Below, piece after piece: positions 1 to 12,500 of a stretch of 64,000 nt of DNA; the first letter of the stretch is position 1, and every line of letters starts with the position of its first letter. Source of the stretch: Gambelia wislizenii (Eukaryota > Chordata > Lepidosauria > Squamata > Crotaphytidae); contig JAUMIR010000004.1 in assembly GCA_030847615.1 (NCBI GenBank), positions 276,295,501-276,359,500 on the forward strand. Reading direction: 5' to 3'. The translations under genes were made by a program, and so were the position numbers. The notes under the pieces are model-generated. The model had not been told where the DNA came from. It did not search any database and saw only the letters and a list, made by a program, of their open reading frames with translations.

Positions 1-1040
1 CTACTGAATATTACACCAGTGTCCTTACTTATAAGTTAATATAAAGAACGGTGCTCCTTAATCATGATGTCCACACAGATGTAAGCCCTGGCCAGTCTAA
101 ACACTAGGTGAGGAACATCCACTCTTTTAAAACCAAGTTAATTAGCTTACCCTGCTCTGTCAGAGGTGGTTAAAATATGGGATTTTGTCCTCTGTTCATT
201 TAGACACATTGCCTTATCTTTTCCTTGGATGTGTTAGAATAGGGCTTCCAGGCCTAAAACCAATTGTTAATCCCCACTAGTCCTATTAAAGCAATGGAAT
301 TTACAAAAGTGTTTATTTACTAAATTCCAACTGATTTAGTAGGTCTACTATAGTTGGAACTCAACTCTCAATCTGCATTCATTTTATGAATCAGATTTAA
401 AGAATCAGAGAAATAGTTAATTTAGATTAATCTAGAACAAGATGTGACTTTGATTATGTGGGTTCTAGTAACATAACATCAGTGCCCTTGTCTTACATTC
501 TGTGACCTTGGTGCTGTTTTTGTTTTGTAAACGTAGATTCCACAAGCTGGGGACACTAAAAGACATAAACCCAAGATATAGAAAGGGCTTTGGAGGATTG
601 ATGAAAAGGTGAACATTAGCAGCCGAAGTAGTCAGGGGTTTGCATCACTTTCGCCAACATATCTAAAATACTGTCTCTTTATTTTTAGTTTAGAAGAAAA
701 ATTGCAATTAAGGCTGCAATCTGAGGCTACTGACCATGACAGCTGAGAGATTCTGGGAGTTGTAATCCAAAGAACCTTTCAGGGCTCTGCTGGACATGCA
801 TCAGTGAGAAATGATGGAGGTTTATGAATTTATGCACAGCTTGGAGAAAGTGGAGATATCTTTCTCAGAACACTGGAATTTAAGGTCATCCAATTAGACT
901 GACTGGTCATAGATTCAGCACAGACTAGTCTTCATAGAATAAATAATTAATACAGTATATGGAATTTGTTTCTACAAGATGTGACATGTACTGCTTTAGA
1001 GAGCTTTAAACTGTGGGATAGACATATTCATGGAGAAATT
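1..1040. other. Intergenic, nothing recognised
   Basis: AT-rich sequence without convincing coding capacity or repeat termini. A short GAGATTCTGGGAGTTGTAATCC near 745 resembles an eroded hAT-type MITE. Confidence 0.5.
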
Positions 1041-1150
1041 CAAAGACATAGCCGTGTTAGGCTGGAATATCAGTAAGCAAGATGATCTTGTAGCACCTTT
1101 GAGACGAACTGAGACAAAGAAGTTATAGCATACACTTTTGTAGACATGGG
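1041..1150 (+). mobile_element. Fragment of the second hairpin family
   Basis: Tail plus outer arm (AAAGACATAGCCGTGTTAGGCTGGAATATCAGT, then GATCTTGTAGCACCTTTGAGAC) matches the reverse complement of 51670-51783. It ends where a MITE begins. Confidence 0.65.
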
Positions 1151-1333
1151 CTGCTGCTACACTGCAGAAATAATGCGGTTTGTCACAATTTTGACAGCCA
1201 TGGCACAATGGTATGGAATTCAGGGATTTGTAGTTTTGTGAAATATTTAGCTTTCTCTGTCAGAGAGCTCTGGTGCTACAACAAACTACAAATCTCAGGA
1301 TTCCACAGAATGGAGCCATGATACTTAAAGCAC
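1150..1333 (+). mobile_element. MITE, 3'-truncated
   Basis: GCTGCTGCTACACTGCAGAAATAATG start and the ATTTAGCTTTCTCTGTCAGAGAGCTCTGGTGC block match the copy at 56.2 kb; the right terminus is missing. Confidence 0.65.
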
Positions 1334-1334
1334 C

Positions 1335-1790
1335 TCATTTCAAATGAGCTGATTTTCTTCCTATCAGCTTTCTTCACTGTCCAGCTTTCACAACCATACA
1401 TAGAAATTGGAAATATGATGGCATGTACAATCCTAACTTTAGTATTCAATGATATATCTTGACACTTCAGGATCTTGTTTAGTTCCTTCATAGCTGCCCT
1501 TCTAAGTCCTAGTCTTCTTCTAATTTCTTGAATCATTCTCCATTCTGATTAATGATGGAGCCAAGATATAGAAAATCATTTACTATTTCAGTGTCTTCAT
1601 CGTCTGCTTTTAAGTTAGGTAAATCGTCTGTGGTCATTATTTTTTCTTAATGTTCAGTTTTAAACCTGCCTTTGCACTTTCTTCAGTAATTGTTCAAAGT
1701 CTTTGCTATTTTCTGCTGGTATTATGGTATTTGCATATCTTAAATTGTTGATGTTCTTGTTATCTGCCTTGACAGCCCCCACCCTTAAAT
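1335..1790 (-). mobile_element. RTE/BovB-type LINE fragment
   Basis: Minus-strand frame encodes EIRRRLGLRRAAMKELNKIL and FPISMYGCESWTVKKADRK, typical of the region after the reverse transcriptase in BovB-like RTE elements. Upstream NNLRYA (decayed YADD) is visible. Stops interrupt it. Confidence 0.75.
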
Positions 1791-3985
1791 AACCCATAAT
1801 TGGCAATACTGTATTTAATAATTTAGCTGGCTATGGTCCACCACATGGTTGGCAAGTAAACAAGAGACTCCCCAGATACTAAGGCTGGAGTTATGCACAG
1901 CCTAGGGAGGGGCCTTGGAAATTCCTCAAACAAGTTATACCCAGTTCAGAGTTCTTCCTGAAGAATACCTGGAAATGAGTCATCTGCTAATCCCATCAAG
2001 GATGAGCACTCAGTGCTTGAAAAATGGGTTTTTCCTCTTTTCCCTAGATCACAGTGGAAGGTTGCCTTGTGCCTATTCAGTTCCAAATGGCTAGCCCAGT
2101 AACAATCATTAACACATCCAGAGAACCCTTTGTCCACTCTTGGGAAACTCTGAGACACATTGTATTCCACTCTAAGAACATTATCAGTGCATTCCCCATT
2201 AATGTTCTTTTGCCAGCATAAATTGTGTTTTTATGCCAGCAAAAGAACACCCCCTACCAGACTTAGTTTGAGCAGCGTAAAAGAGGAACTCCCAGCAATA
2301 ATGGAGTACAAACAGAGCTCCGTTATCTCTGGTGTTGAGATCTCACCAATTCTTACAAGAAGTCACTAGTGCAGGAAATTTTTAAAAAGCCAAAACCCCA
2401 CACAAAACATAGACATAAGCATAGAAACACGCATTAAAAGTCCCAAGTACACGTGGGTGTGTGTGTGTGTCATAAAAAGAGTGTCCCCTATCTGGCTGTT
2501 GCGACCTCAACCAAAAGTGTTTGCCCATTGAAACTGCATTCATGTGAGCACAATGGGCTTGCCATAAGTCAGTAGGCCACCGGAAGTCATGCACATTCAC
2601 GTCTATAACAAGTGTCCCTTCTTTCATGTTAACTCAGGATAGGAGGTTGTGGGATACTGTGCTTTACAATTCTCTCTGTGTGTGTTTCTTCATTCCCATT
2701 AAACTGATGATTTGGAACTGTTTTACAAAACACATGATTTGGCAACTTTTGTGTTCCGTTAAAAAAAAATCTCCCATTTAAGAGGCGTTCAAGAAGTGCT
2801 GTGTTCAGGCAATAATTAGGCTGGGGGAAAAGAGCAAATAAAAGTTCAAACTGGCTGAATAACACTCTACCAAATTCTTTATTGTCGCTTGCATCTGTGC
2901 ATTACACAGTTCTTTATGACCATTTTCTCAATCTGGCTATCTTGAGTTTGCACCCATGGGAATCATACTCTCATTCTTTGCTGCTTCTGCCAATTGTCAG
3001 TTTTCTGCTGCACAAGCATTCACATGTTGAAGATTTTAACAGGCTCATTGGGACTATCACTGGGAAGAAAAACTCTGAGTTAAAGACATATCAAAGAGAT
3101 TTTTAAAAGTGTGGAGAATGACATTTAAATAGACAGAAATATACACCTCAGCATTTTGTATGTACATTCCAAACCATTAGGCTGCAGAAGGGGAACATTT
3201 GGGAAGCAGCATAATTCCATCAGTTCTGAAAGATCATTCCATTGAGCCTTCTCTACAGTGGCAAACTGGGTCTAAAAATATTGGTTTCCAGGAGACAAAG
3301 GGGGCCTACCCACAACCATAAGGCTATCATTTAATTTTTATAAGAAATAAGTAAAATTTTCAAAAAACACGTAAGTGGCAAAAAAGTACAATTATTTTTT
3401 TATGAAATAAATGTATTTTTTTTACTAATTACAGTGTACATATATTGTACATATTACTGGCAGTATACAGTAGATGATAAATGTAAATACAGATTGTTGT
3501 AATTGAATTTTTAAATTATTTTTCAATTTTAAATAAATGGTGGATATTTTTAAATAGTTTGCTTGTACTGAACATTTTACACATTAACAGGTAGTTCAAA
3601 AGCATATATCATGCAGTCCACAATATTAAGAGCAATCATTTGAATCCACTAGATGATTGTGCAAATCTGTCAATATTTTGTTTTGTTTTGTTTTATTAGG
3701 GGGCAAGTCTCAGCCTCTATGTCCCCTTCAGCCAATTTTCCTCTGGTGGTGGTGGTGGGGGGAAGGTCCAGTGCTTAAAGCATAGAGGTGCCTTCCTCCC
3801 CACAACTGTATTTTTTTAAAAAAAATGAGGAGGGGGGTCTTCCTTTCCCTTCCCCCAGGTTCAAAAGAAGCGCTGGATGCAGTTGATGGTGCCTGCAGCA
3901 ACACAGTTGGAAGTCCAAAGCAGCTAGTAGTCAAGTAGGCTGACCCAATAATGTACTATTAATACAAGGTTATGAAGACTGAAAG
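1791..3985. other. Intergenic, nothing recognised
   Basis: No coding or clear repeat boundary is seen. A TG-rich run lies at 2454-2472 and a very AT-rich patch at 3330-3560. Short open frames are unconvincing. Confidence 0.5.
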
Positions 3986-4220
3986 GTAACAAGTATAGGA
4001 AAAGAGATTCCACCTAAACATTAGGAAGAACTTCCTGACAATAAGAGCTGTTTGGAAGTGGAATACACTGCCTCGTAGTGTGGTGGAGTCTCTTCTTTGG
4101 AGGTTTTTAAACAGAGGCTGGATGGCCATCTGTCAGGAGTGCTTTGATTGGGTACTCCTGCAGGGCAGGGGGTTGGACTAGATGGCCCTTGTGGTCTCTT
4201 CCAGCTCTATGATTCTAATA
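3986..4220 (+). mobile_element. CR1 LINE 3' end fragment
   Basis: The fragment matches the last ~230 bases of the intact CR1 at 31.4-31.7 kb: the ATTCCAC...AACTTCCTGAC block, the GGCTGGATGGCCATCTGTC block and the GGTTGGACTAGATGG...TCTATGATTCT terminus. It is diverged and non-coding. Confidence 0.85.
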
Positions 4221-5458
4221 GTCACTTTAATCTTCTGCTTCTCTTTTTCCTCCTCTATACGTTTTAAGAATTTAAGAATTTTAAGAAATAACTTTGTTTC
4301 TGATTAAACCCAATAGTACCAACTGTGCAGAAGCTTATCTCCTATTGCACATTTTATTTTCCTACTGCAAACAATGTGTCCAGCTCTGTATAAAAATTGG
4401 AGATCTGTTCTGCAAATCTTCAAACCATTCCAGCTCAGATGTTTTGTTTTTGATAAAACAAGATGTCTGTCCCTTACAACATTCTGGTAATAATCTGATC
4501 CCAGTGATGAAGAACACTATCCATGTATAATGGATGACTGGATTGAGTAAAATTGCCTTGCTTTTCAAGATACCCACCTTTATAATTCACTAACAGAAAC
4601 TGGGGAAATGTTTTGTGGTAATGGAGTATAAAAACATACTCAAAGAAACAAAGAAAAAGTTCTCAAACTGCTTGAATACACCTGTGGAAAATACAAGTGT
4701 AGGGTCCCCCTCACAAGTGTTGCATTACCACAGCATTTGTGCTACAATGCAAAACTGTAAAAAATAGACCCCCAAAACAAACATGAGAGCTGTCTGCAAC
4801 CTTCAGTGACATTATAAGAATTATCAAGCAGATGTTTCATCACACTGTATTCAACACTCCCATTCCATCAGTGACAAAACATTGGGGATCTTGTGGAGAA
4901 AACCCAGCTGCTTAGGGTTGCCAGGTCTGGAGCATGTTGAGTCCTGCATTTTTAGGGTGAAAAGTCTAAGGACAGCATCTAATTATAGGGCAGGCTCTGG
5001 TGATGTCATTTAGCATGATATATTCAGCATCAACTATTGCTCAGAGCATGTTGTTCAAGTTAAAAAAAAATACAAAATCTAACCAATACGTTGTCTGAAT
5101 TCAAAGCAGCATCTATATCCAGATGATTTTAAATTGTGAATTTTAAATAGTGTGTTGATTGTTTTAAAAGGTCTTGCTTGTTCTTTTAAACTGATATATG
5201 CTTTTAGCTGATATGTGTTTTTAACCAATGTTACATTTGTTTGTTGATTTGTTGTTCCCTGCCTTGATCCATGGAGAGAGGAGGGTAAGAAATAAATGTT
5301 GTTGTTGTTATTATTATTACTATTATCATTATTATTTACCTGACTGGTATTAAGTTTTCCAAGTTCTGCACTGGATGGGGAGGGGATACCTCTTCTGAAC
5401 TCTTTTGAAAACTTTTGTAAACAGTTCTTTTAACACTTCATAGGAGTGGTACTGGTAA
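4221..5458. other. Intergenic, nothing recognised
   Basis: Plain AT-rich sequence ending in an ATT-rich microsatellite before the SINE. Confidence 0.5.
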
Positions 5459-5656
5459 GAGCCAGAGTGGTGCAGTGGTCTGAGCATCGGACTACAATTC
5501 TGGAGACCAGCAATCAAATCCCTTCTTGGCCATGGGTGACCTTTCACAAGTCACACACTCTCAGAAGGCAAAATCAAATCCCCTCTGAACAAATCTTGCC
5601 AAGAAAATGCTGCGATAGGTTCACCTCAGAGTCGCCATGAATTGGAAACTTTCTAG
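5459..5656 (+). mobile_element. tRNA-derived SINE
   Basis: tRNA-like head (GTGGTGCAGTGGTCTGAGC), then CAAGTCACACACTCTCAG and AATCTTGCCAAGAAAATGCTGCGATAGG. Same family as five other copies. Confidence 0.8.
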
Positions 5657-5679
5657 GTCTGTTTTAACAGTTTTGCAAG

Positions 5680-5687
5680 CACTGTTT

Positions 5688-5716
<29 letters not shown>
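5680..5716 (+). repeat. (AAT)n microsatellite
   Basis: About nine AAT/TAA units adjoining the SINE tail; a related ATT-rich run lies at 5296-5337. Confidence 0.9.
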
Positions 5717-5718
<2 letters not shown>

Positions 5719-6084
5719 TTATTTATATCCTTCCCCTCTGTGAACAATCAGAGCTGTAGTCTAACCAAATGATTTTTTCTGAACAAAAACAAACTTGTCC
5801 AACTATGCTTCTGATGGGTTGGGCCCATTAATCAGACAGATCGCATTACTTTGCTTTTCCCATATATTTGCTTTTCTTTTTTTACAGTCAAGTTGTAGAA
5901 TCTTTCTGACCCTCCCCCAAATAATAACCATAATAATGCTACTAATAATCACTAAATGTTTTGAAAAGGAGGCAATTATGACAAGGAAGTCCTCTCTATG
6001 CATTTCTATTCAGAATCAAGCACTGTTGAGTTTAATTTGACATACAACTTCATGTGCTAGAAATTTTAACAGATCCAAGTCATA

Positions 6085-6706
6085 GGAGATTTTCACACGG
6101 GCTATATATCCCATGGCAGGATCAGAACAGGGTCAGGGAAAGTTTTCCCTTTCGGATGACATTGACCCCGTTCTGTCCTTCATCCATCCTGCTCCCGTGA
6201 CTGTTCTGGAACAATGTAATCATGACTTTTCATTGTGAATAGACCTCCTGTTCCGTCGCTATCACGTAATCATGCATGTGCGAACAGGAGCCCCATTCCT
6301 GTTCCAAAATGACAGCCATGGAGGGGAGGACCGTTCCGAGCACTTCCTGGTACGATCTGGACATCCAGGGAAGTGTCACCCTTTATTTTACCCTCCCTGT
6401 TTTGATTGTGTGATTTAAAGTGTGTTTTTGTGCTTGATGAACTGATTTTATGTTTGGGGGAGTTTTATTTTTTAAATTTACTGACCAGCCATTATCACAG
6501 GATAATGTGATAATGCTTCAGATGGCCGGTCGTAAAAGCAGCCTTACGATGGCTGCATTTACGGCCGGCCAGCAAGGGTAGGGGGAGCCCATTCCTGCTG
6601 CAGAATTAAGGTAAGTGTGTGAAAGATGTACGGTATTTCGTGGCAGGAACAGGAGAGGAGGTGGTGGGGCAGTAACGGGGCATTTTGGCCCCGTGTGAAA
6701 ATCTCC
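6085..6706 (+). mobile_element. TIR DNA element B, copy 1
   Basis: Inverted termini GGAGATTTTCACACGGG and CCCCGTGTGAAAATCTCC. No transposase seen. The same element recurs inverted at 10.4-11.05 kb. The superfamily is unclear (hAT- or Harbinger-like ends). Confidence 0.7.
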
Positions 6707-7271
6707 ATAGTTTCAAGGGGCTTTTTTTGGGTGGGGGGAGGAACAAGAGAGAAACAGGTTGGAGAAATAGAGAAGGAAGGATGAAGAAGGAAGATGAGTG
6801 TAGCAAGGAGTGGGGATAGAAGGATAAAAAGGGTGAAAGTAAAAAAAATAGTTGGATAGGGAAGACAGAAGAAGATAATGGAGCTAGACCTGATGGCAGG
6901 AAATAAAACAAAGAACAAGAGACAGGAAATGGGACTAGGGATAGAGGGAAAAGGTGACTGCAACTAGAAGATGTGATGAGGGTGGAGAAGGAGAAAGAGA
7001 GAGACTTTTAGCCAGGAGTTGTGGGCATGGAGTGGAGAAGGAGAAAGGAGATGCAGGGGAAGGAGATGTATATCCAAGGGCTTGTTTACACGGTGAAAAA
7101 AAAACATGAATAATTTGCCAAGATTCCTAATTGTTTACATGCATTGCACCACAAAGTCGCCTCTTTCAGAAGGAGGGGGCACAAAAACCCATTAGTAATG
7201 CAAGAAAGGATTTCGGGACTTTTCTCGACTTTTTTGAAAAGTAGCGCATTTTTGATAGTCTGAACAACCAT

Positions 7272-9281
7272 TACCGTATATTCCGGCGTATAAGATGAGG
7301 TTTGAGCCCTGAAAAATAGGTTCCAAAATCAGGGCTCGTCTTATACGCCAGATACACTTTGCTTCACCCCGCCGTCTGAACTCCTGCCTCTTTGCTCCCT
7401 TCCCAAATGGAGAAGAGGCAGGGGATCAGGCGTGGGGGTGAGGCAAAGTGCTTACAGTGCATTCACCCCCCCTGCCTTCTCCCCCTTTGGGGAGCAACCG
7501 AGGACAGAGGAGGGGGGCGAATGTTGCTGGAAAGCCACCCCTCCAGCCACCCTTCCACCCTCCCCAAAGCCCCCCCTCCAACATCCTCCCTCCAGCCACA
7601 CCCCCTCCCCAAAGCTGCGATCTGGCTCAAGATCGCGGCTTGGGGAGGGGGTGGGTGGCAGAGAAGCCCCCCCTCCAGCCACCCATCAACCCTCCCTCCA
7701 GCCACCCCCTACCCAAAGCCACAATCCCACTTGAGATCGCGGCTTTGGGGAGTGGGGGTGGCTGCGAAGCCCCCTCCCCCCAGCCACCCAGCCACCCTCC
7801 CTCCAGCCACCCCCCTCCCCAAAGCCACAATCCCACTTGAGATCGCAGCTTCGGGGAGGGGGTGGGTGACTGCGAAGCCCCCTCCCTCCAGCCACCCGTC
7901 CACCCTCCCTCCAGCCACCCCCTCCCCAAAGCCGTGATCCCACTTGAGATCGCGGCTTCGGGGAGAGGGTGGGTGGCTGCGAAGTCCCCTCCCTCCAGCC
8001 ACCCGTCCACCCTCCCTCCAGCCACCCCCCTCCCCAAAGCCATGATCCCACTTGAGATCGCGGCTTCGGGGAGAGGGTGGGTGGCTGCGAAGCCCCCTCC
8101 CCCCAGCCAGCTGTCCAACCTCCCTACAGCCACCCCCCTCCCCAAAGCCATGATCCCACTCGAGATCGTGGCTTCAGGGAGGGGGTGGGTGGCTGCGAAG
8201 CCCCCTCCCTCCAGCTACCCTTCCACCCCCCCGAAGCCCCCTCCCTCCATCCCCCCCAGCCAGCTGGCCATCCCGCTATCCCCAACCCACGAGGAGGTTG
8301 GGCAGCTTCCTCGTGGGTTGGGGAATCGCGGGAGGAGGGAGCCCAGAAGGAGGGATTAGGGCTGTGCAGCCAAAAGGAGCATGTTCACCCCTTCTCCCCA
8401 CCTTCCTTGAAGGTGGGGAGAGGGGGGAAATCCCGGGTTTGGCTGCATAGCCTCCACATCCTCCTCCTGGGATTGGGGCTGTGCAGCCAAAGGGGGCCCA
8501 TTTAACCCTGCAGCCCCGATGCCGTCTTCTGGGCTCCCTTGCAAAGGGAGCCCAGAAGGAGGCATCAGGGCTGCGGAGTTAAACCCCTAGATCCGCTCCC
8601 TCTCCCCACCTTCCAGGAAGGTGGGGAGAGTGAGCGAAGATGCCCCGTTTAACTCCAGGCATCGGGGCTGCGGAGTTAAACCCCTAGATTCACTCCCTCT
8701 TCCTTGAAGGTGGGGAGAGGGGGCGAATCCCGGGGTTTGGCTCCATGGTCCCGCGTCCTCCTTCTGGGCTCCCTTTGGAAGGGAGCCCAGAAGGAGGGAT
8801 AGGGGCTGCGGAGCCAAAGGGGGCATCTTCGCCCCTTCTCCCCACCTTCCTTCAAGTTGGGGAGAGGGGGCAAATCTAGGGGTTTGCCGCGGCGACCCCT
8901 GCTTCCCTCGCCTTTGTCCCCTTCGGAAGAGCCAAGACAGAGGGAAGGGGGCTACTGAGGCAAACTGGGCATTTTCACCCCTTTCCTCCACCTTCAAGTC
9001 AAGTTTGACTGGAAGGTTGAAGAGAGGGGTGAATGTTGCAGCTGGCTGTATGGGGGAGTCCTGCCAGCTGATAATGTTCGCTTTCCCAACTCACGAGGAG
9101 ATCCTCGTGAGTTGGGAAACAAAGAGAATCAGCTAGCAAGGCTCCCCCAGCCAGTCAGCCAGCCAGCCAAATTGGGGGAGGGGTCTTATATGGCGAATAC
9201 ATGCCTAAGCCTAGATTTTTGGCTGGAAGTTGGGGGGTGGTCTTATATGCCCAGTCGTCTTATACGCCGGTATATACGGTA
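7272..9281. mobile_element. TIR element C nested in element A
   Basis: Termini TACCGTATATTCCGGCGTATAAGA and its inverted partner TCTTATACGCCGGTATATACGGTA define a 2-kb element. The flanking arm of A continues on the other side, with CATTA near both ends. The interior is GC-rich, contains a 107-bp tandem array and repeated CTCCCCACCTTC...AAGGTGGGGAG hairpins, and codes for nothing recognisable. Confidence 0.7.
7540..8225. repeat. 107-bp tandem repeat array, about six units
   Basis: The marker AAAGC(C/T)..GATC recurs at about 7611, 7714, 7821, 7928, 8036 and 8143, a period of 103-108 bases. Each unit contains a short inverted repeat around CCACTTGAG and a G-rich run (GGGGAGGGGGTGGGTGG type). 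The proline-rich open frames across the array arise from its period and composition. Confidence 0.85.
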
Positions 9282-10430
9282 CATTACGTGCTGTGTGAAT
9301 TACCAGCAATCTTTCAATACATTCACAGCAGAGCTTTGCCATGATTGGTTGAACTCACCAGGGAGGGGTTTGGACAAGAGTTTTGGGATAGAAAGAGAAA
9401 CTTGGGCTTCAGTTACACAACAGTTTTTATTGCGGTAATTTGCGCTTTATCGCTGTTTCGCAGCTGTACTGCATCGTTCAGATGATATATTGCTTAATTG
9501 GTCTATTAGTTTTCAGCTGTTTTCCGGTTGGATATTCACACACAGACTGAGACGGGGGCGGGGCCTCCCAAGCACATCCTCTGATTACCTCAGGAATGCC
9601 TGAGACGAACATTCACACACACACAAGAGAGACCAGAAAAGGCTTGCTTAATTCTTCAGATTGCAGCAGCTGGGCACAAGATAGCATGGAGGGAGGGAGA
9701 GAAGGAAAGACACACACACACAAGGCTAGCACTCCAGTCTTTTTCGTGGCTGGAAACAACATGGATCTTTCCTCCATCCCCTCCTTGTCCAAACCCCTCC
9801 CTGGTGAGTTCAACCAATCATGGCAAAGCTCTGCTGTGAATGTATCGAAAGATTGCTGGTAATTCACACAGCACGTAGTGTAATGGTTGTTCAGACTATC
9901 GAAAATGCGCTACTTTTCAAAAAAGTCAGGAAAAGTCCCGAAATCCTTTCTTGAGTTACTAATGGGTTTTTGTGCCCCCTCCTTCTGAAAGAGGTGACTT
10001 TGTGGTGCAATGCATGTAAACAATTAGGAATCTTGGTGAATTCTCCACGTTTTTTTTTTTTTTCACTGTGTAACCAAGCCCTTGGAAATGGAGGGATTAG
10101 GAAATGAGCAGTAAGATCAGTGTAGGCAGCAATAGTGGGATGGAGAAGGGAAAGACATTTAGCCAGAATTTACAAGGGTGGGGAAAAAGAGTATGAGCGA
10201 GAAGTGAAATCAGTTAATTAACGGAGAAAGGAAGCAATGCTGAGGAGGAAAAAATGCACCACACGTCTTGCCAACAATGTTGCAACCTATGTGTACCTCA
10301 GCCCAAGAAAGGAATTTGTACTATGGCTTCAGCCATATAGGGTAGCGTAAGGAAGCTGGAAGACTTGGGGAAAAAATAACAGTAAGATAGGAAAAGCTAC
10401 AATGCACAACAGCATACAAGTTGAGCTATA

Positions 10431-11050
10431 CGATTTTCACATGGGGCCAAAATGCCCCGTTACTGCCCTGCCACCTCCCGTTACTGCTGCAGAATGGAGA
10501 AAAATGTTTGCACGCTTACCTCCATTCCGCTGCAGGAATGTCCTCCCTGTCCCCAAGCTGGCCGGCTGTAAATACAGCCGTGGTAAGGCTGCATTTACAA
10601 CCAGGAATTCAAATCCCGGCTGTTCTCGTGAGAGAACGGGTGCACGGCAAATTCAAAAATACCCCCCCCACACACACACACACGTCAAAACAAGAAACAA
10701 AATACAAAAATAATTTTTTAAAAATACAAGTAACCCGGGGAGGGGGGGCGGGGAGGGTGCCACTTACCTGGATGTCCCGTTCCTGCCCGGAAGTGTCCAG
10801 AATGGACCTCCCCCCATGGCTGTCATCGTGGGAGAGGAATGGGACACCTTTCAGACCAGCCATGATTCCGTGATAGATATGGAATGGGTGGTCATTAATG
10901 ACTTCTCCCCATGAATACAATATCATGGGGGGGGGGACAGAATGATAACACTGAGGGCACGGAAGGGGGTGGATGTCGTCTGAAAGAAAAATCTTTCAGC
11001 AACCCTGTTCCATGCCTACAACAGAACAGATAGGTAATGTGAAAATCTCC
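10431..11050 (-). mobile_element. TIR DNA element B, copy 2 (inverted)
   Basis: Reverse complement of the family at 6085-6706: the shared AAAATGCCCCGTTACTGCC block, the TGGCCGGC..GTAAATACAGCC block, and termini GATTTTCACATGGGG / GTGAAAATCTCC. Confidence 0.7.
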
Positions 11051-11824
11051 CTAGTGCACTGCTGTTGAACTCTGGCACCAGCTGCAATCTGAGAAAGTTT
11101 GAGAGGGAGAGAACAAGGAAGGGAGAGGTGGACAGGTGGAATCCCTCAGAGAGAATGTGCAACAACACTGGCAGCAGAATAGTGTTTTAAAAAAGTTTCT
11201 TTTCTTTTCAAGGCAGTGCTGCCACGCTAAGATTCCCTCCCTTTGCCCTGAGGACTGGACAAAAGATTCCAGGCCTTGAGATCTGGGAACCCTATAAGCT
11301 GCCAGATATGTATAAACCAATACAATAGGGACATTTCTGTAAATGACTTATAGTTTATCCTCTTTCCATAAAGAATGGATCTTTTTTCTTCAAAAAGTTT
11401 GAGATGATCCAGGCTGGAGAATGAATTTGCAAGCCAATGAAAACTGGCAGCTCTTGATGAAGATCTTTGAGGAAAGCAACCACTGAAAAGCTAGTGCCTT
11501 ACATTAGTAAGCCTTGAATATAAGAAGTGTATTAGCATCTTAAACTGCTACTTATTAAAAGACAGAATTACTATGTATTTGAATCACTGAGTAGGAAGGA
11601 GGGGAAGGAGAAACTAATTTCAAAATTGTGGCAAGGTGCCAGCTTGCATGTATCTGGTGGAATTTTAAAAAATCACATTACATAACACATTATCTGTTGT
11701 GATATATAACATACTTCGGTTAAAACCTCTTCTGAATTTCAAAACTGCAGTGTGGTTTGAGGGGCAGGTAAACAAGAAAAACACATCCAAAGTCTACCTA
11801 GTCACATTAAATTAATTGATTGTA

Positions 11825-12500
11825 TACTTTTTATTGCAACAATGACAAGTATACATTAATAATACTCTACATTAATTATTTTATCAGTCAAAAACAAAAT
11901 ATATACAAATGACTTCCTTTGTATAAAATAACACAAAGAGTTTTCTATTTACTATAACTTTATATCTTCCTTCCTCTACTATAAGTATATGTTGTTCTAT
12001 TATTAACTTTCCTTGATTGCTTACGTTAGTTCCCTCTCACCCGATTCCAATTATCCTCTTTCCGCTTCTTATACCTCTTCCTTTTCCCTCGGCCTCCTAA
12101 TCCGTGCTCTTTTCCCCATAAATGTATTGATTATATTTCCATAATACTTTGGTTATAAACTTCTATTTTGTATCTTATATTTCAATATCTCTACCAATAT
12201 TCCATTTTTTTTTTACAGTAATTGGTTATAGGTTGCCACTCGATTTCTGTCTTTTCTGCCACTTCCTGTTTCAATATTCGGGTTAGTTTATCGTTATCTC
12301 TCAATAATAATATCTTATTCAGCCAGTATTCAATTAAGGGCTCTTCTTTGTTTCTCCAGTTTGCTGCGATAACCAAGCGGGCTGCCTTACATAGGTATAA
12401 GATTATTCGCCAGTGTTTTCTCTCTGCTTGCGGTGCCAATATTGAGGTAATATTCAAGAGGTATAGCTTTGGGCTAAATTCAAATTGGATGCTGAACATT
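11825..12500 (-). mobile_element. L1-type LINE fragment (ORF2 C-terminus and 3' part)
   Basis: The frame ending near 12191 contains ARLVIAANWRNKEEP, IEYWLNKILLL and DKLTRIL, the order found near the C-terminus of vertebrate L1 ORF2. AT-rich sequence downstream to about 11825 is probably 3' UTR. Confidence 0.65.

Larger units (their letters stand above)
7074..10085. mobile_element. Foldback element A with ~300-bp arms, host of a nested insertion
   Basis: The left arm (7074-7271 plus 9282-9378) and right arm (9784-10085) are near-identical inverted copies, starting CCAAGGGCTTGTTTACACGGTG and ending with a GTGAGTTCAACCAATCATGG block. A ~405-base loop separates them. The left arm is split by element C. 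No coding capacity was recognised in the loop. Confidence 0.75.

Noticed and set aside
5459..5540. tRNA-gene-like sequence
   Set aside because: It is the degenerate tRNA-derived head of a SINE followed by the SINE body, not a folded tRNA gene.
7392..8505. Proline-rich and glycine/tryptophan-rich frames of 100-180 codons
   Set aside because: They follow the 107-bp tandem array. Several frames on both strands are open at once because the array lacks stops, not because of selection.
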